From: Williamsia soli
GTDB lineage: Bacteria > Actinomycetota > Actinomycetes > Mycobacteriales > Mycobacteriaceae
Length of the DNA stretch: 64,000 bases
NCBI RefSeq assembly: GCF_017377795.1
Contig: NZ_JAFRDR010000013.1
Span: 62,001-126,000, forward strand
Direction of reading: 5' to 3'
Made by a program: the position numbers and the translations under genes
Shown here: piece after piece, positions 51,648 through 59,945 of the stretch
How the letters are laid out: every line of letters starts with the position of its first letter
Numbering within the stretch: position 1 is the stretch's first letter
The notes under the pieces: generated by a model
The model's database searches: none
What the model was told of the DNA's origin: nothing
What the model saw: the letters and a program-made list of their open reading frames with translations, nothing else

Positions 51648-53066
51648 TCAGAGTTTGATGGTCACGCATTTGACCTGACTGTAGTGATGCAGTGCCTCCG
51701 AGCCCTTTTCGCGACCGTAACCACTGTTCTTCCATCCCCCGAACGGCGTCTGGACCGATGCAGTGGACCAGGTGTTGACGAACACCTGGCCGACGCGCAG
51801 TCGGTCACTGATGGTGAGCGCGCGAGAAACATCTCGCGTCCACACGCCGGCGACGAGGCCGTAGTCCGACTCGTTCGCCAACGCGACCGCCTCGGCATCG
51901 TCGGCAAACGGGATCACCACCACCACCGGCCCGAAAACTTCCTCGCGCGCTATCCGCGCCGAGTTGTCGATGCTGGTGTAAATGGTGGGATCGATATAGA
52001 AACCACCGGTCTCCTCCGCCAACTCCGACACAGTCCCGCCGGTCTCGGTGTGCGCACCATCCGCCTCGGCCACCTTGAAATACTCTTGTACGCGGGCGAA
52101 TTGGTCCCGGGTGATCAGAGGCCCGATGTCCTCGCCGACCCGGACTGATGCCGCCCGCTCGACGAGTTTGGCGACCACTTCATCGTGGATCGAACGGTGC
52201 ACGAGTAGCCGGGTGCCCGCCGAGCAGACCTGGCCCGCGTTGGCGGTGAAAGCCTGCACGGCACCGGCGACCGCTGCATCGACGTCCGCGTCGGCGAAGA
52301 TGATGTTCGCCGACTTGCCACCCAGTTCCAAGGTCAGCGGGATGATTCGCTCCGCTGCGATCTTGCCGATGGCACGCCCTGTGGGCACCGATCCGGTGAA
52401 GGCGACCTTCGCGACGTCCGGATGCTCGACGAGCGCCGCACCGACTTCGGCACCGGTGCCGAGGACCACGTTGAAGACCCCGGGCCCAAAGCCGACTTCT
52501 GTGGCCAACTGCGCGAGTCGGATCGTGGTCGACGATGTGTACTCGGACGGCTTGACCACCACTGTGTTACCTGCGGCCAGCGCCGGCGCACAGGCCCTGG
52601 CTGCCTGGTTGAGAGGGACATTCCAGGGCGTGATGACACCGACGACACCAAACGGCTCACGTCGGGTGTACACGTGTTGATCGGGTGCCACGTCCAAGGT
52701 GTCGCCGACCGGCATCCCGATGAGGCCACCGTAGAAGTCGAAATACGTAGCCGAACCCTCAATCTCACCCAGCGCGACCGATTCTGGTTTGCCTGTTTCG
52801 CTGATCTCCAGTAGCGCGAGGTGCTGCGCGTCCGCGCGCATGGCCCGAGCGAGATCGGAGAAGAGTCGAGCGCGCGCCAGCCCGGGGACCTGCCGCCACG
52901 GTTCGGTCGCATCCGATGCCGCGGCAACCGCTGCGGCGATGTCGACGGAATCGCCACTGGCGATGCGACGCACCGTGACTCCGGACGCGGGATTTGTGAC
53001 ACCGAGATAGTCGCCTCTCGATGGCGCGGCCGAGGAACCGCCAATCCAATGATCTAGTTGTTCCAA
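51648..53066 (-). CDS. NAD-dependent aldehyde dehydrogenase
   Basis: 472 residues. TPWNVPLN, FTGSVPTGR, LELGGKSAN (Glu), NAGQVCSAGTR (Cys). The frame runs back to 53243 inside the aldo-keto reductase gene; TTG 53066 is the most plausible start, 16 bases after that gene's stop, but this is uncertain. Last gene of the luxE-like/luxC-like/aldo-keto reductase operon. Confidence 0.88.
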   Translation of the reverse strand: MEQLDHWIGGSSAAPSRGDYLGVTNPASGVTVRRIASGDSVDIAAAVAAASDATEPWRQVPGLARARLFSDLARAMRADAQHLALLEISETGKPESVALGEIEGSATYFDFYGGLIGMPVGDTLDVAPDQHVYTRREPFGVVGVITPWNVPLNQAARACAPALAAGNTVVVKPSEYTSSTTIRLAQLATEVGFGPGVFNVVLGTGAEVGAALVEHPDVAKVAFTGSVPTGRAIGKIAAERIIPLTLELGGKSANIIFADADVDAAVAGAVQAFTANAGQVCSAGTRLLVHRSIHDEVVAKLVERAASVRVGEDIGPLITRDQFARVQEYFKVAEADGAHTETGGTVSELAEETGGFYIDPTIYTSIDNSARIAREEVFGPVVVVIPFADDAEAVALANESDYGLVAGVWTRDVSRALTISDRLRVGQVFVNTWSTASVQTPFGGWKNSGYGREKGSEALHHYSQVKCVTIKL

Positions 53067-53082
53067 CGTCTCAGGTGCCCTT

Positions 53083-54078
53083 CTAGGTGCTCGGCGTGAA
53101 CATCGCACGCCGCTTGTTGAGGAAATCGTGTGGATACCCAAGCCGCACCCGGGACGCCGTCTCCAGCCGCTCGAGGTGCGTGTGGTCGAGTCGGACGCCC
53201 AGCGCACCCAGATTGTCCCGCAATTGGGCGACGGTACGGGCACCGATCGACGGCATAAGCCCTTGGCTGCTCACCCACGCGAGAGCCACTCGCGCCGGTG
53301 TGGTGTCCAGTTCTGCGGCAATGTCTCCGACCGCCGCGACCGCACGCTGAGCGGAGGAAGACAACTTGACCGGCCCAGAATCCGAATGCTTACCGGCCAA
53401 GAGTCCGCGCGCCAGAGGACTCCACGCACAGACTGCGATCCCGAGATCCCGGGCCATCGGCAAGAGTTCGCGATCAGGAGTCCTTGCTATCAGCGAATAC
53501 TCCACCTGCATGGCGCAGAACGAGGTCCAGCCACGTAACTCGGCGATGGCGTCGGAACGCGACACCACCCACGCCGGTGTATTGGTCACCCCGATCGACA
53601 GCACCTTGCCCGCACGCACCAGGTCATCGAGCGAGCGCAACGTCTCCTCGGTGGGTGTGCACTGGTCCCAGGCATGGACCCACAACAGGTCGATGTAGTC
53701 GGTGCCCAAGCGTCGCAAGCTCGTCTCCACACTGCGCCGCAGACTCTTTCGGTGGCCACCACCGGAGTTGGGGTCGCCCTTCTCGGTCGGCAACGTGTAC
53801 TTGGTACTCAGTACTACATTGTCCCGCTCCGACGTGACAAACCTGCCGACCATTTCCTCGCTGACACCGTTGGTGTAGACGTTCGCGGTGTCGACGAAGT
53901 TGCCGCCCCACTCGCGATAGATGTCGTAAATCTCCCGACACGCCGCCTCCTCGGCACCGAACCCCCAATCGGTACCGAATGTCATTGCGCCCAGACATAG
54001 TTCACTGACCCGCAGCCCGGACTTGCCGAGTATGCGTATCGGCATCACGCCACTTCCGCCGTCCTTGGGTTCAGGCAT
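53083..54078 (-). CDS. Aldo/keto reductase
   Basis: 331 residues of the AKR superfamily, with the catalytic tetrad visible: Asp in FVDTANVY, Tyr in the same motif, Lys in STKYT, and His in WVHAWD. GVTNTPAW and AWSPLARGLL are cofactor-binding elements. ATG 54078 overlaps the acyl-CoA reductase stop by 8 bases; ATG 54045 is another option. It could reduce the aldehyde made by the LuxC-like enzyme to an alcohol. Confidence 0.87.
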   Translation of the reverse strand: MPEPKDGGSGVMPIRILGKSGLRVSELCLGAMTFGTDWGFGAEEAACREIYDIYREWGGNFVDTANVYTNGVSEEMVGRFVTSERDNVVLSTKYTLPTEKGDPNSGGGHRKSLRRSVETSLRRLGTDYIDLLWVHAWDQCTPTEETLRSLDDLVRAGKVLSIGVTNTPAWVVSRSDAIAELRGWTSFCAMQVEYSLIARTPDRELLPMARDLGIAVCAWSPLARGLLAGKHSDSGPVKLSSSAQRAVAAVGDIAAELDTTPARVALAWVSSQGLMPSIGARTVAQLRDNLGALGVRLDHTHLERLETASRVRLGYPHDFLNKRRAMFTPST

Positions 54079-55486
54079 CGTCGTCCACCACCCAGTTGAC
54101 GAAACGATGCAATGGATACATTCCGTCATGAGGGCTGCCCATGCTGCCGGTCATGGCACTGCCGAGTCTGACCACCCGTTGAACACCCGCGGTCGCCAGG
54201 TCATCACGGATCTCCGCCTTGCGATGCGTCGGATAGACGCCGACGGTCTGGGTGGCCACCGTCGCCAGCGACGCGGCGTCACGCATCGCGGCGACCGGGA
54301 TCACGTTGACCGTCTTGTTCGTTGGATGGAAATCGACCATCTCCGGTGACCGCACCACGAGTCCGCGCCCGTCGAAGCTGCCCCACACCCGGTACTCGGG
54401 CTCCAGGAACCGCATACCCTCAACAGCTTCTCGGATGTCGGACGCCGGCTTCGGGCCGACCGCCGATGTGAAGTCGCGATCGACGCCCATCCTCTCCACG
54501 AGCAGGCCACAGAATCGATCGACCTGTTCGATGTCCCCCTCCACACAGATGTGACGCGCAGCCAGACACGCATCCTGGTTGAAGATGGTGACGTCTTTGG
54601 CAGCGAGCTCGGCGACCTCGCGCAACGTCTCGTCGGACTCGAACGCCTCCCGGCCGATGACTGACATCGACACCTTTGGGTCGAACGAGATCAGCTGAAA
54701 TCCGGGCCCCGCGTACTTTGCCGCGTTCTCGATGGCGGCGCCGCCGCCCCAGGCGACGAGTTTGTCGAAATACTGCGAACGGTAGAGGATGTTCTCCACC
54801 TTCTCGTCTCCACCACGCCAATACACCGCCGACATCGACTGCAACACAGGGTGGTTCGGCGCGATATCAGCCATGGTCCGCAGCACCGCCACGGTCGTGA
54901 ACGGGTCTGCTGACGGCATCTTGAAGACGTTGACCGCCTTGGTGAGTGCCGCGTCCGCGATCGACGTCATCGCGGCGCTCGGCGAATTGCCTGCCAGCAT
55001 GTGAACGAGCCGTGGCGGGAATGCACGAATGCGGCTGACCCTGCCATTCGGGTCGGTGCGTTCAACCCAGCCGTCGAGGACGTCGACGTCGCCGAAGGTC
55101 TTCTCGAGGCGGTACTCGAGCGCCTCTCTGGTCAGGAACTGTCCTGGACGTGCGAAGGTGTTCTCGATGATCCGGCGGGGCAACGCACTGACCTGAAGAG
55201 TCATCTCGAGCGACTCCTGGAGATACCCGTTCTTCTCCAAGGTCAGATGAGCGGCCGTCTCGACCAGGAAGTCGATGATGTCGGAAACGGGAACGTCGAA
55301 GGCCGGCCCCTGTTGAATCCGGGGTACGAACAAGTCGTTGAACTCGATCTTCGGCGTGACGAACGGGACGCCGAAATCGCGAGAGAGGTATTCGTTGGCC
55401 TCACCCCAGATCAGCTTGCCTCGCACGAAGTGTGGTACTCGGATCTTCGTCGTGGTTGTTTCTGCGATGGATTCGGTCACTGTCAT
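54071..55486 (-). CDS. LuxC-like acyl-CoA/acyl reductase
   Basis: 471 residues of the LuxC (acyl-CoA reductase) family, an aldehyde dehydrogenase relative. FPPRLVHMLAGNSPSAAMTSIADAALTKAVNVFKMPS is the cofactor region and FNQDACLAARH carries the catalytic Cys. With the LuxE-like ligase encoded 9 bases upstream it would reduce an activated acid to an aldehyde. No luxAB genes are present, so this is not a light-emitting system. Confidence 0.85.
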   Translation of the reverse strand: MTVTESIAETTTTKIRVPHFVRGKLIWGEANEYLSRDFGVPFVTPKIEFNDLFVPRIQQGPAFDVPVSDIIDFLVETAAHLTLEKNGYLQESLEMTLQVSALPRRIIENTFARPGQFLTREALEYRLEKTFGDVDVLDGWVERTDPNGRVSRIRAFPPRLVHMLAGNSPSAAMTSIADAALTKAVNVFKMPSADPFTTVAVLRTMADIAPNHPVLQSMSAVYWRGGDEKVENILYRSQYFDKLVAWGGGAAIENAAKYAGPGFQLISFDPKVSMSVIGREAFESDETLREVAELAAKDVTIFNQDACLAARHICVEGDIEQVDRFCGLLVERMGVDRDFTSAVGPKPASDIREAVEGMRFLEPEYRVWGSFDGRGLVVRSPEMVDFHPTNKTVNVIPVAAMRDAASLATVATQTVGVYPTHRKAEIRDDLATAGVQRVVRLGSAMTGSMGSPHDGMYPLHRFVNWVVDDDA

Positions 55487-55495
55487 GATGGGTCC

Positions 55496-56791
55496 TCAAT
55501 CCTCGATGAATCCGCGGACGTATGCGTCCATGGTTCCGGCACAGGTGATCTTGTCGTCGTCCTTCAGGTCCGAGTAGCGCGAGATCTGGTCGAAGACCGT
55601 GGTTCCGGGGCGGCCACATGGGCACCCCCCGAGGTCCGCCAGGATCTTGTCTCCGCAAATCGTTCCGCCCCAACGGCCGTCAACCGTGGTGTCGAAGAAG
55701 CCCGCACGCCCCTCGACCATTCCGTCCGATACCGGTGCGAGCGTCTCGCCGTTTTTGTCGAGGACGAGCAGAACCACCTCCGCCGGAACGTGATACCGAC
55801 CCACCAGGCATTTCGGCAAACGTAGATTCAGTTCCTGCATCGAGTAGTAGTGCAAGAACCGGCTCGGATCGATGTTGAGTATGCGGTAGATCTTGGACTG
55901 GTAGTCGTCCGGCAGCGACGTGCCCTTCAGGCCACCACCAGTTGTCAGGGCGTTGTCCCCGGTGAGGTCGCCCTCCGCGACGCCCATTTCCCGAAGTATC
56001 TCGGCGAGCCGGTAGAGGTTCGGGAATTGTGAACTGAAGAAGAATCGTTCGGAGCGGCGCTCGCGGATCCGCTCCGCGAAATAATGGAGCCGCTCTTCGT
56101 TCTGCTGCTGCCGGCCGGCGGCCTCGGCCTCGAACTGCGCGACCTCGTCAGGTGCCGCGGTGCCGTCGGCCATGGCACGTCTCATGGCTTGCAAACGGGA
56201 CATGTAGCGGTGGTGCCCGCCCGGCGCGCTGGTCGGCGGCAATTCGATGCTGTCGGGACTCCGATAGGAAGCCGCGAGCATCTCGCGCATGGCGATGTGC
56301 GAACTGAGCGTGGTCTCGGGACCCACCGGGATGAAATTCCACTTGTTTTCCGGTGGGAGTCCCAGTTCGGCAAGGCAATCAAGCATGTTCTGCGACGACG
56401 TGTCGCGGTCGGACTGCGTCTTGTTCAAGAACGAACCCTTGCCACTGGTCCCACTCGAACTCGAGACCATGTGACCGGCTGCCTCGAGCCTGTCAATCCA
56501 ACCGTCGACATCTTCCACACCGCTGACGTCGACATCGACGACCCGGTGGGTCGACAGGGAGTCGAGCCAGCGATTCATCTGTGCCCACTTGCCCTTGGCG
56601 ATGAGCGACTCGGGATAACTCTTGTACGTCGTATGAGGGAAGAGCAGAGGCACCAAGTCCTCTCGGGAACGGATCTTTGTGATGCCTTCCCCCTCAGCGC
56701 GCTGTGCCAACACGGGCACCTGGGCACGGCGCTCCTGGAACCGCGCGTCCCCAACCTCGATGAGATCGCGCTGGTCGGTTGTCACTGACAT
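55496..56791 (-). CDS. LuxE-like acyl-protein synthetase
   Basis: 431 residues, similar to the LuxE/acyl-protein synthetase group of adenylate-forming enzymes. VSSSSGTSGKGSF is the P-loop-like motif, TTGGGLKGTSLPDDYQ and YYSMQELNL are inner motifs, and DKILADLGGCPCGRPGTTVF closes the C-terminus with a CxC. It probably activates an acid and hands it to the LuxC-like reductase. GGAGG supports ATG 56791. Divergent from a TetR gene. Confidence 0.83.
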   Translation of the reverse strand: MSVTTDQRDLIEVGDARFQERRAQVPVLAQRAEGEGITKIRSREDLVPLLFPHTTYKSYPESLIAKGKWAQMNRWLDSLSTHRVVDVDVSGVEDVDGWIDRLEAAGHMVSSSSGTSGKGSFLNKTQSDRDTSSQNMLDCLAELGLPPENKWNFIPVGPETTLSSHIAMREMLAASYRSPDSIELPPTSAPGGHHRYMSRLQAMRRAMADGTAAPDEVAQFEAEAAGRQQQNEERLHYFAERIRERRSERFFFSSQFPNLYRLAEILREMGVAEGDLTGDNALTTGGGLKGTSLPDDYQSKIYRILNIDPSRFLHYYSMQELNLRLPKCLVGRYHVPAEVVLLVLDKNGETLAPVSDGMVEGRAGFFDTTVDGRWGGTICGDKILADLGGCPCGRPGTTVFDQISRYSDLKDDDKITCAGTMDAYVRGFIED

Positions 56792-56840
56792 CGGTTCCTC
56801 CAGATGAAGAGATGATCGGGATCGGGATCGGTCGATGAAA

Positions 56841-56861
56841 TTAACCATACCCATCGGTAAA
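56841..56861. promoter_or_regulatory. Candidate operator between LuxE-like and TetR genes
   Basis: TTAACC at 56841 and GGTAAA (56856-56861) face each other around ATACCCATC as an imperfect dyad in the 90-base divergent gap. The adjacent TetR protein is the natural candidate to bind it. Confidence 0.45.
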
Positions 56862-56881
56862 GTTTTTTGTCCAGCTCGGTG

Positions 56882-57571
56882 ATGGCAGACTTGGCGTCCG
56901 TGACATCGACCAATCCGAAGAGCGCACCGGACGCCGCCGCCCGCGGACGCGGCGGCCGTCCGACGAAGGCGCAGGCCTCGGCACTGGACCGCACCATCAG
57001 CGAATGCGCTCTCCGGCTGTTCCTCGAGCACGGCTACGAGGGCACGTCCATGAACGCGATCGCGGCAGCCGCCCACACCACGAAACCTTCGTTGTACGCC
57101 CGCTTCCCGACAAAGGAAGATGTCTTCCGTTCAGTGATCGGATGGGCGTTGGCGCGCAGCGACTGGCCGTCGCCGGAGCCGCCTCCACCGGACCCTGAAA
57201 ACCTGGAGAAGGCACTGCGCGCCATCGCGCACGCTGCGGTCAGGCGTTCGATGAACCCCTCGGTGATCAAGCTCGAGCAGATTGCCATCTCCCATGCGGC
57301 GCGCTATCCCGACATCGCCCGGCGCACCTACGGAACAGGTTTCTGGCCGCGGAAACAGATGGTGGTCGACCTGCTGGTGCAACATGCGGCCACAGGCTCG
57401 ATCGTCGCCGAGTCCCCCGAGACGCTTGCCGAGTTGTTTCTGGGCATGGTCGGCGCACAGTCCCGACTCGCATCATTCGGCATCGTTCGTGACACCGATG
57501 ATCAGGAACGACTCACCGACGCCGCGGTGCAGCTCTTCCTGCGGAGCCTGCGACCTGGTCGGCCGGGGTGA
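56882..57571 (+). CDS. TetR family transcriptional regulator
   Basis: 229 residues. DNA-binding domain FLEHGYEGTSMNAIAAAAHTTKPSLYARFPTKEDVF, after a basic Gly/Arg-rich N-terminus. The start is not certain (ATG 56882; TTG 56867 and GTG further in are possible). Divergent from the LuxE-like operon and likely its repressor. The last 59 bases overlap, tail to tail, the next TetR gene. Confidence 0.88.
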   Translation: MADLASVTSTNPKSAPDAAARGRGGRPTKAQASALDRTISECALRLFLEHGYEGTSMNAIAAAAHTTKPSLYARFPTKEDVFRSVIGWALARSDWPSPEPPPPDPENLEKALRAIAHAAVRRSMNPSVIKLEQIAISHAARYPDIARRTYGTGFWPRKQMVVDLLVQHAATGSIVAESPETLAELFLGMVGAQSRLASFGIVRDTDDQERLTDAAVQLFLRSLRPGRPG

Positions 57572-58199
57572 TCATCCGTAGACAGAACGCGCTGATGTGC
57601 TCGATCTCAGCCTGATTCGGCTCCGCGCGCTGCCACAGGTAGTCGGTCAACTTTCCCAGAGTGGCGTGGGCGGCGAGCGATGCGTCGAAGTCCGGATCTG
57701 CACTCCCCAATTGTGCGAACGGCTCCACGAGGAGTGACGCCATCGGGCCGGTGGCCGACAGCGAACCGCTCGCGGAGTCCTCGCCGAGACTGCCGGCGTT
57801 CCAGGACACCGCACGGGTGATTTCCGCGGTGTCACCCGCCGCCTGGGCCAAGACACCCTCGACCCACCGTCTGACCTTGCCTTCTGCGGTGGACTCCTTG
57901 CTCATCTGATGCTCGACGTAGGCGCGCAGACGCGTCGTGCCGTCTTCGATCAACGCCGCGACCAAAGCGTCTTTGGACGAGAAGTGGCGATAGAACGCTT
58001 CGTTGGACAGTCCCGCGGCTGCCACGATGTCGGAGACCCTGGGCCGGGACGTGGTGCCCCGGGTCCGGATCACCTCCAGTGCGGCATCGAGTAGCCGCCG
58101 AACCTCTGTGGCGTAGTTGGCGCCGCGTTTGGCCAGACTCCGCTGCGCGATCCGGCTCGCCAGATCGTCAGCAGTACCGTCAGTCGATCGCTCTGTCAC
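57513..58199 (-). CDS. TetR family transcriptional regulator
   Basis: 228 residues. Helix-turn-helix VRRLLDAALEVIRTRG then VSDIVAAAGLSNEAFYRHFSSKDALVAALIEDG. GTG start at 58199, 9 bases after the small EthD-like gene's stop, so it ends the SDR/EthD-like operon. A candidate to bind the recurring catabolic palindrome, but nothing in the sequence proves this. Confidence 0.87.
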   Translation of the reverse strand: MTERSTDGTADDLASRIAQRSLAKRGANYATEVRRLLDAALEVIRTRGTTSRPRVSDIVAAAGLSNEAFYRHFSSKDALVAALIEDGTTRLRAYVEHQMSKESTAEGKVRRWVEGVLAQAAGDTAEITRAVSWNAGSLGEDSASGSLSATGPMASLLVEPFAQLGSADPDFDASLAAHATLGKLTDYLWQRAEPNQAEIEHISAFCLRMITPADQVAGSAGRAAPRRR

Positions 58200-58208
58200 A
58201 GTGCAAGG

Positions 58209-58541
58209 CTAATGCGCATCGCCGGGTTCACACTCGGTGGTCACCTCCAACAGCCTGATGGCCGGCGGCGGATCCATCTGCAGTGCGTCCGACATGTTCA
58301 GCGCGCCCGACTGCGCTGCTGACCGCAACAGGTCGAGAGCGGTGGTCAGGTCGTCGCACTCGATCTCGTACAGCGCAATATGGGGCCCGTCGTCGCCCAC
58401 CGGCCGCAGTCGCCGCGCGGAGACGAAGGCTTCGAGCGCAACGACCTCCGGCAGATGTACCTCGTCGTACCAACTGTTGTACTCCCGTACACGTTCCGGA
58501 GAGCTCGGATGGGATTCCACCAACAGAATTCCTCGTGCCAT
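58209..58541 (-). CDS. Small EthD/DUF4286-like ferredoxin-fold protein
   Basis: 110 residues, paralogous to the protein at 11899: both begin with a hydrophobic strand, then YNSWYDEVHLPEV here, then an IALYEIEC strand. ATG 58541 has AAGGGA 7-8 bases upstream; the frame runs to 58556. Function unknown, always seen here beside SDR, VOC or thiolase genes. Confidence 0.72.
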   Translation of the reverse strand: MARGILLVESHPSSPERVREYNSWYDEVHLPEVVALEAFVSARRLRPVGDDGPHIALYEIECDDLTTALDLLRSAAQSGALNMSDALQMDPPPAIRLLEVTTECEPGDAH

Positions 58542-58568
58542 TGTCGTTCCCTTCAACTTGATCGAGAG

Positions 58569-59393
58569 TTATTGAGCTCGGCCTACCGCGGCGCAGACCC
58601 CGCCGTCGACAAGCAGGTCCACACCACTGAGGAAGCTTGCTTCATCCGACAGCACGAAGGCCGCCACTGCGGCCACCTCCTCCGCCCGGCCGAGGCGACC
58701 GACCGGGGTCTGCTCCACCCACGCGCCCATACGAGGATTGTCGGCAGCCTCCTGGCGGCCTTGCGGAGTATCGATGAGGCCTGGTGACACCGAGCAGATT
58801 CGGCCACCCAGTGGCCCGAGGCGGACGGCTTCGCGCCGGACGAACTGCTTGACTCCGAGTTTTGCGATCGCGTACGCGGCACCGGGGTGTTCGATCCCCG
58901 CCCCGACACTCTCGTGGATGCGTTCGAAGAAGTGCTCACTCAGGGGATCATCGAGGATGGCTGCGGTCGCGGCACCGACCTGGACACCGCCGATCACCGG
59001 GGCCATCGACGCGAATGCGACCCATGCCGTGCCCGGCACCGTGAGCGGTCGTAGTGCGGCAGCGATTCGCGCAGTACCGATCAGGTCGACGGCGAAGATT
59101 GTTTTCCAATCGGCCATCGTCGGGGAGATCCCCGCGACATGGGCCACCGCCCGCAGCGAGCCCGACTCACCCACCCGGGTCGCCAAGCGATCAAGACCGT
59201 CCACATCGGTGATGTCGAGAACATACGGGTGCACCATAGCGTCCCCGCGCTCCGACAACTCTGCGGCCGCGGCGGTCGCTGTCGTCTCGTCACGGTCGAC
59301 GAGAAGCAGGGTGTCCACCATCGAGGTGATCCGGCGGGCACATTCGAGGCCCATGCCACGACCCGCGCCGGTGACGACGCCGACGGTGCTCAC
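58569..59393 (-). CDS. Short-chain dehydrogenase/reductase
   Basis: 274 residues. VVTGAGRGMG, FASMAPVIG (Ser region) and YAIAKLGV (Tyr-Lys). GTG 59393 overlaps the VOC gene's stop (GTGA); the frame's earlier ATG is not needed. Confidence 0.87.
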   Translation of the reverse strand: MSTVGVVTGAGRGMGLECARRITSMVDTLLLVDRDETTATAAAAELSERGDAMVHPYVLDITDVDGLDRLATRVGESGSLRAVAHVAGISPTMADWKTIFAVDLIGTARIAAALRPLTVPGTAWVAFASMAPVIGGVQVGAATAAILDDPLSEHFFERIHESVGAGIEHPGAAYAIAKLGVKQFVRREAVRLGPLGGRICSVSPGLIDTPQGRQEAADNPRMGAWVEQTPVGRLGRAEEVAAVAAFVLSDEASFLSGVDLLVDGGVCAAVGRAQ

Positions 59394-59878
59394 GACTGCG
59401 CCGCCCAGCACGGTTGCATCATCGGTTCGGCCGCGCGGGTGACGAGCTCCATCCGAATACCGTTGTTGCCGCGCAGGAAGGCGAAGAACGGTGCGCCGCC
59501 GGCACTTCGGGTTGCCTCGACGGCGTAGCCGTTGCGCATCAGTTCATCGGTGTCCGCGCCGACGTCATCAGACCAGTAACCCAGATGATGGACGCCCGAG
59601 CCCGCAACTGGCTGCCAGAACGTGCCCGGGATCGTGTTGACGACTTCGAGCCGGGGCGTACTGATCGAGTAGGAACACGCGAACTCCAGCGTCACCTCTC
59701 CCGACGGCAAGGTCACCGCCGTCGGGCCGCCGATCGTCGGGCCCCACTCGTACCCGAGCAGCGACGTCAGCTGCTCACGTGTCGCGCTCGGATCGTCCGA
59801 CACGATCCCAACATGGAAGAGGTCTTCAGCATTCACCGTCGTCGCCCACGCTTTCGTCTGATCACGGTCGAGAATCAT
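59390..59878 (-). CDS. VOC family protein
   Basis: 162 residues, one glyoxalase-type module pair: LFHVGIVSDDPSATREQLTSLLGYEWG and GVHHLGYWSDDVGADTDELMRNGY, with metal-ligand-like His residues in LFHVG and VHHLG and Glu in RMELV. Start ATG 59878 is tentative. First gene of the minus-strand VOC/SDR/EthD-like/TetR operon; divergent from the acyl-CoA dehydrogenase operon. Confidence 0.78.
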   Translation of the reverse strand: MILDRDQTKAWATTVNAEDLFHVGIVSDDPSATREQLTSLLGYEWGPTIGGPTAVTLPSGEVTLEFACSYSISTPRLEVVNTIPGTFWQPVAGSGVHHLGYWSDDVGADTDELMRNGYAVEATRSAGGAPFFAFLRGNNGIRMELVTRAAEPMMQPCWAAQS

Positions 59879-59890
59879 CTTCAGACTATC

Positions 59891-59905
59891 CAGAACTATG
59901 TTCTG
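59891..59905. promoter_or_regulatory. Catabolic-operon palindrome, copy 1 of a pair
   Basis: CAGAACTATGTTCTG is perfectly palindromic outside its central base. It lies in the 67-base gap between the divergent VOC and acyl-CoA dehydrogenase genes. It resembles the KstR type of half-site (GAAC/GTTC) but with different centre spacing. Confidence 0.6.
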
Positions 59906-59911
59906 TATGCG

Positions 59912-59926
59912 CAGAATGCTATTCTG
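59912..59926. promoter_or_regulatory. Catabolic-operon palindrome, copy 2 of a pair
   Basis: CAGAATGCTATTCTG, identical to the site at 50778, sits 21 bp centre to centre from copy 1. Two dimers on one DNA face would control both divergent operons. Confidence 0.65.
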
Positions 59927-59945
59927 AGTCAAACAAGGAGGCGTC

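Noticed and set aside
53083..56791. Bioluminescence operon
   Set aside because: LuxC- and LuxE-like genes are present but there is no luxA/luxB pair; the LLM protein at 48930 is an unlinked flavoenzyme of another subgroup.
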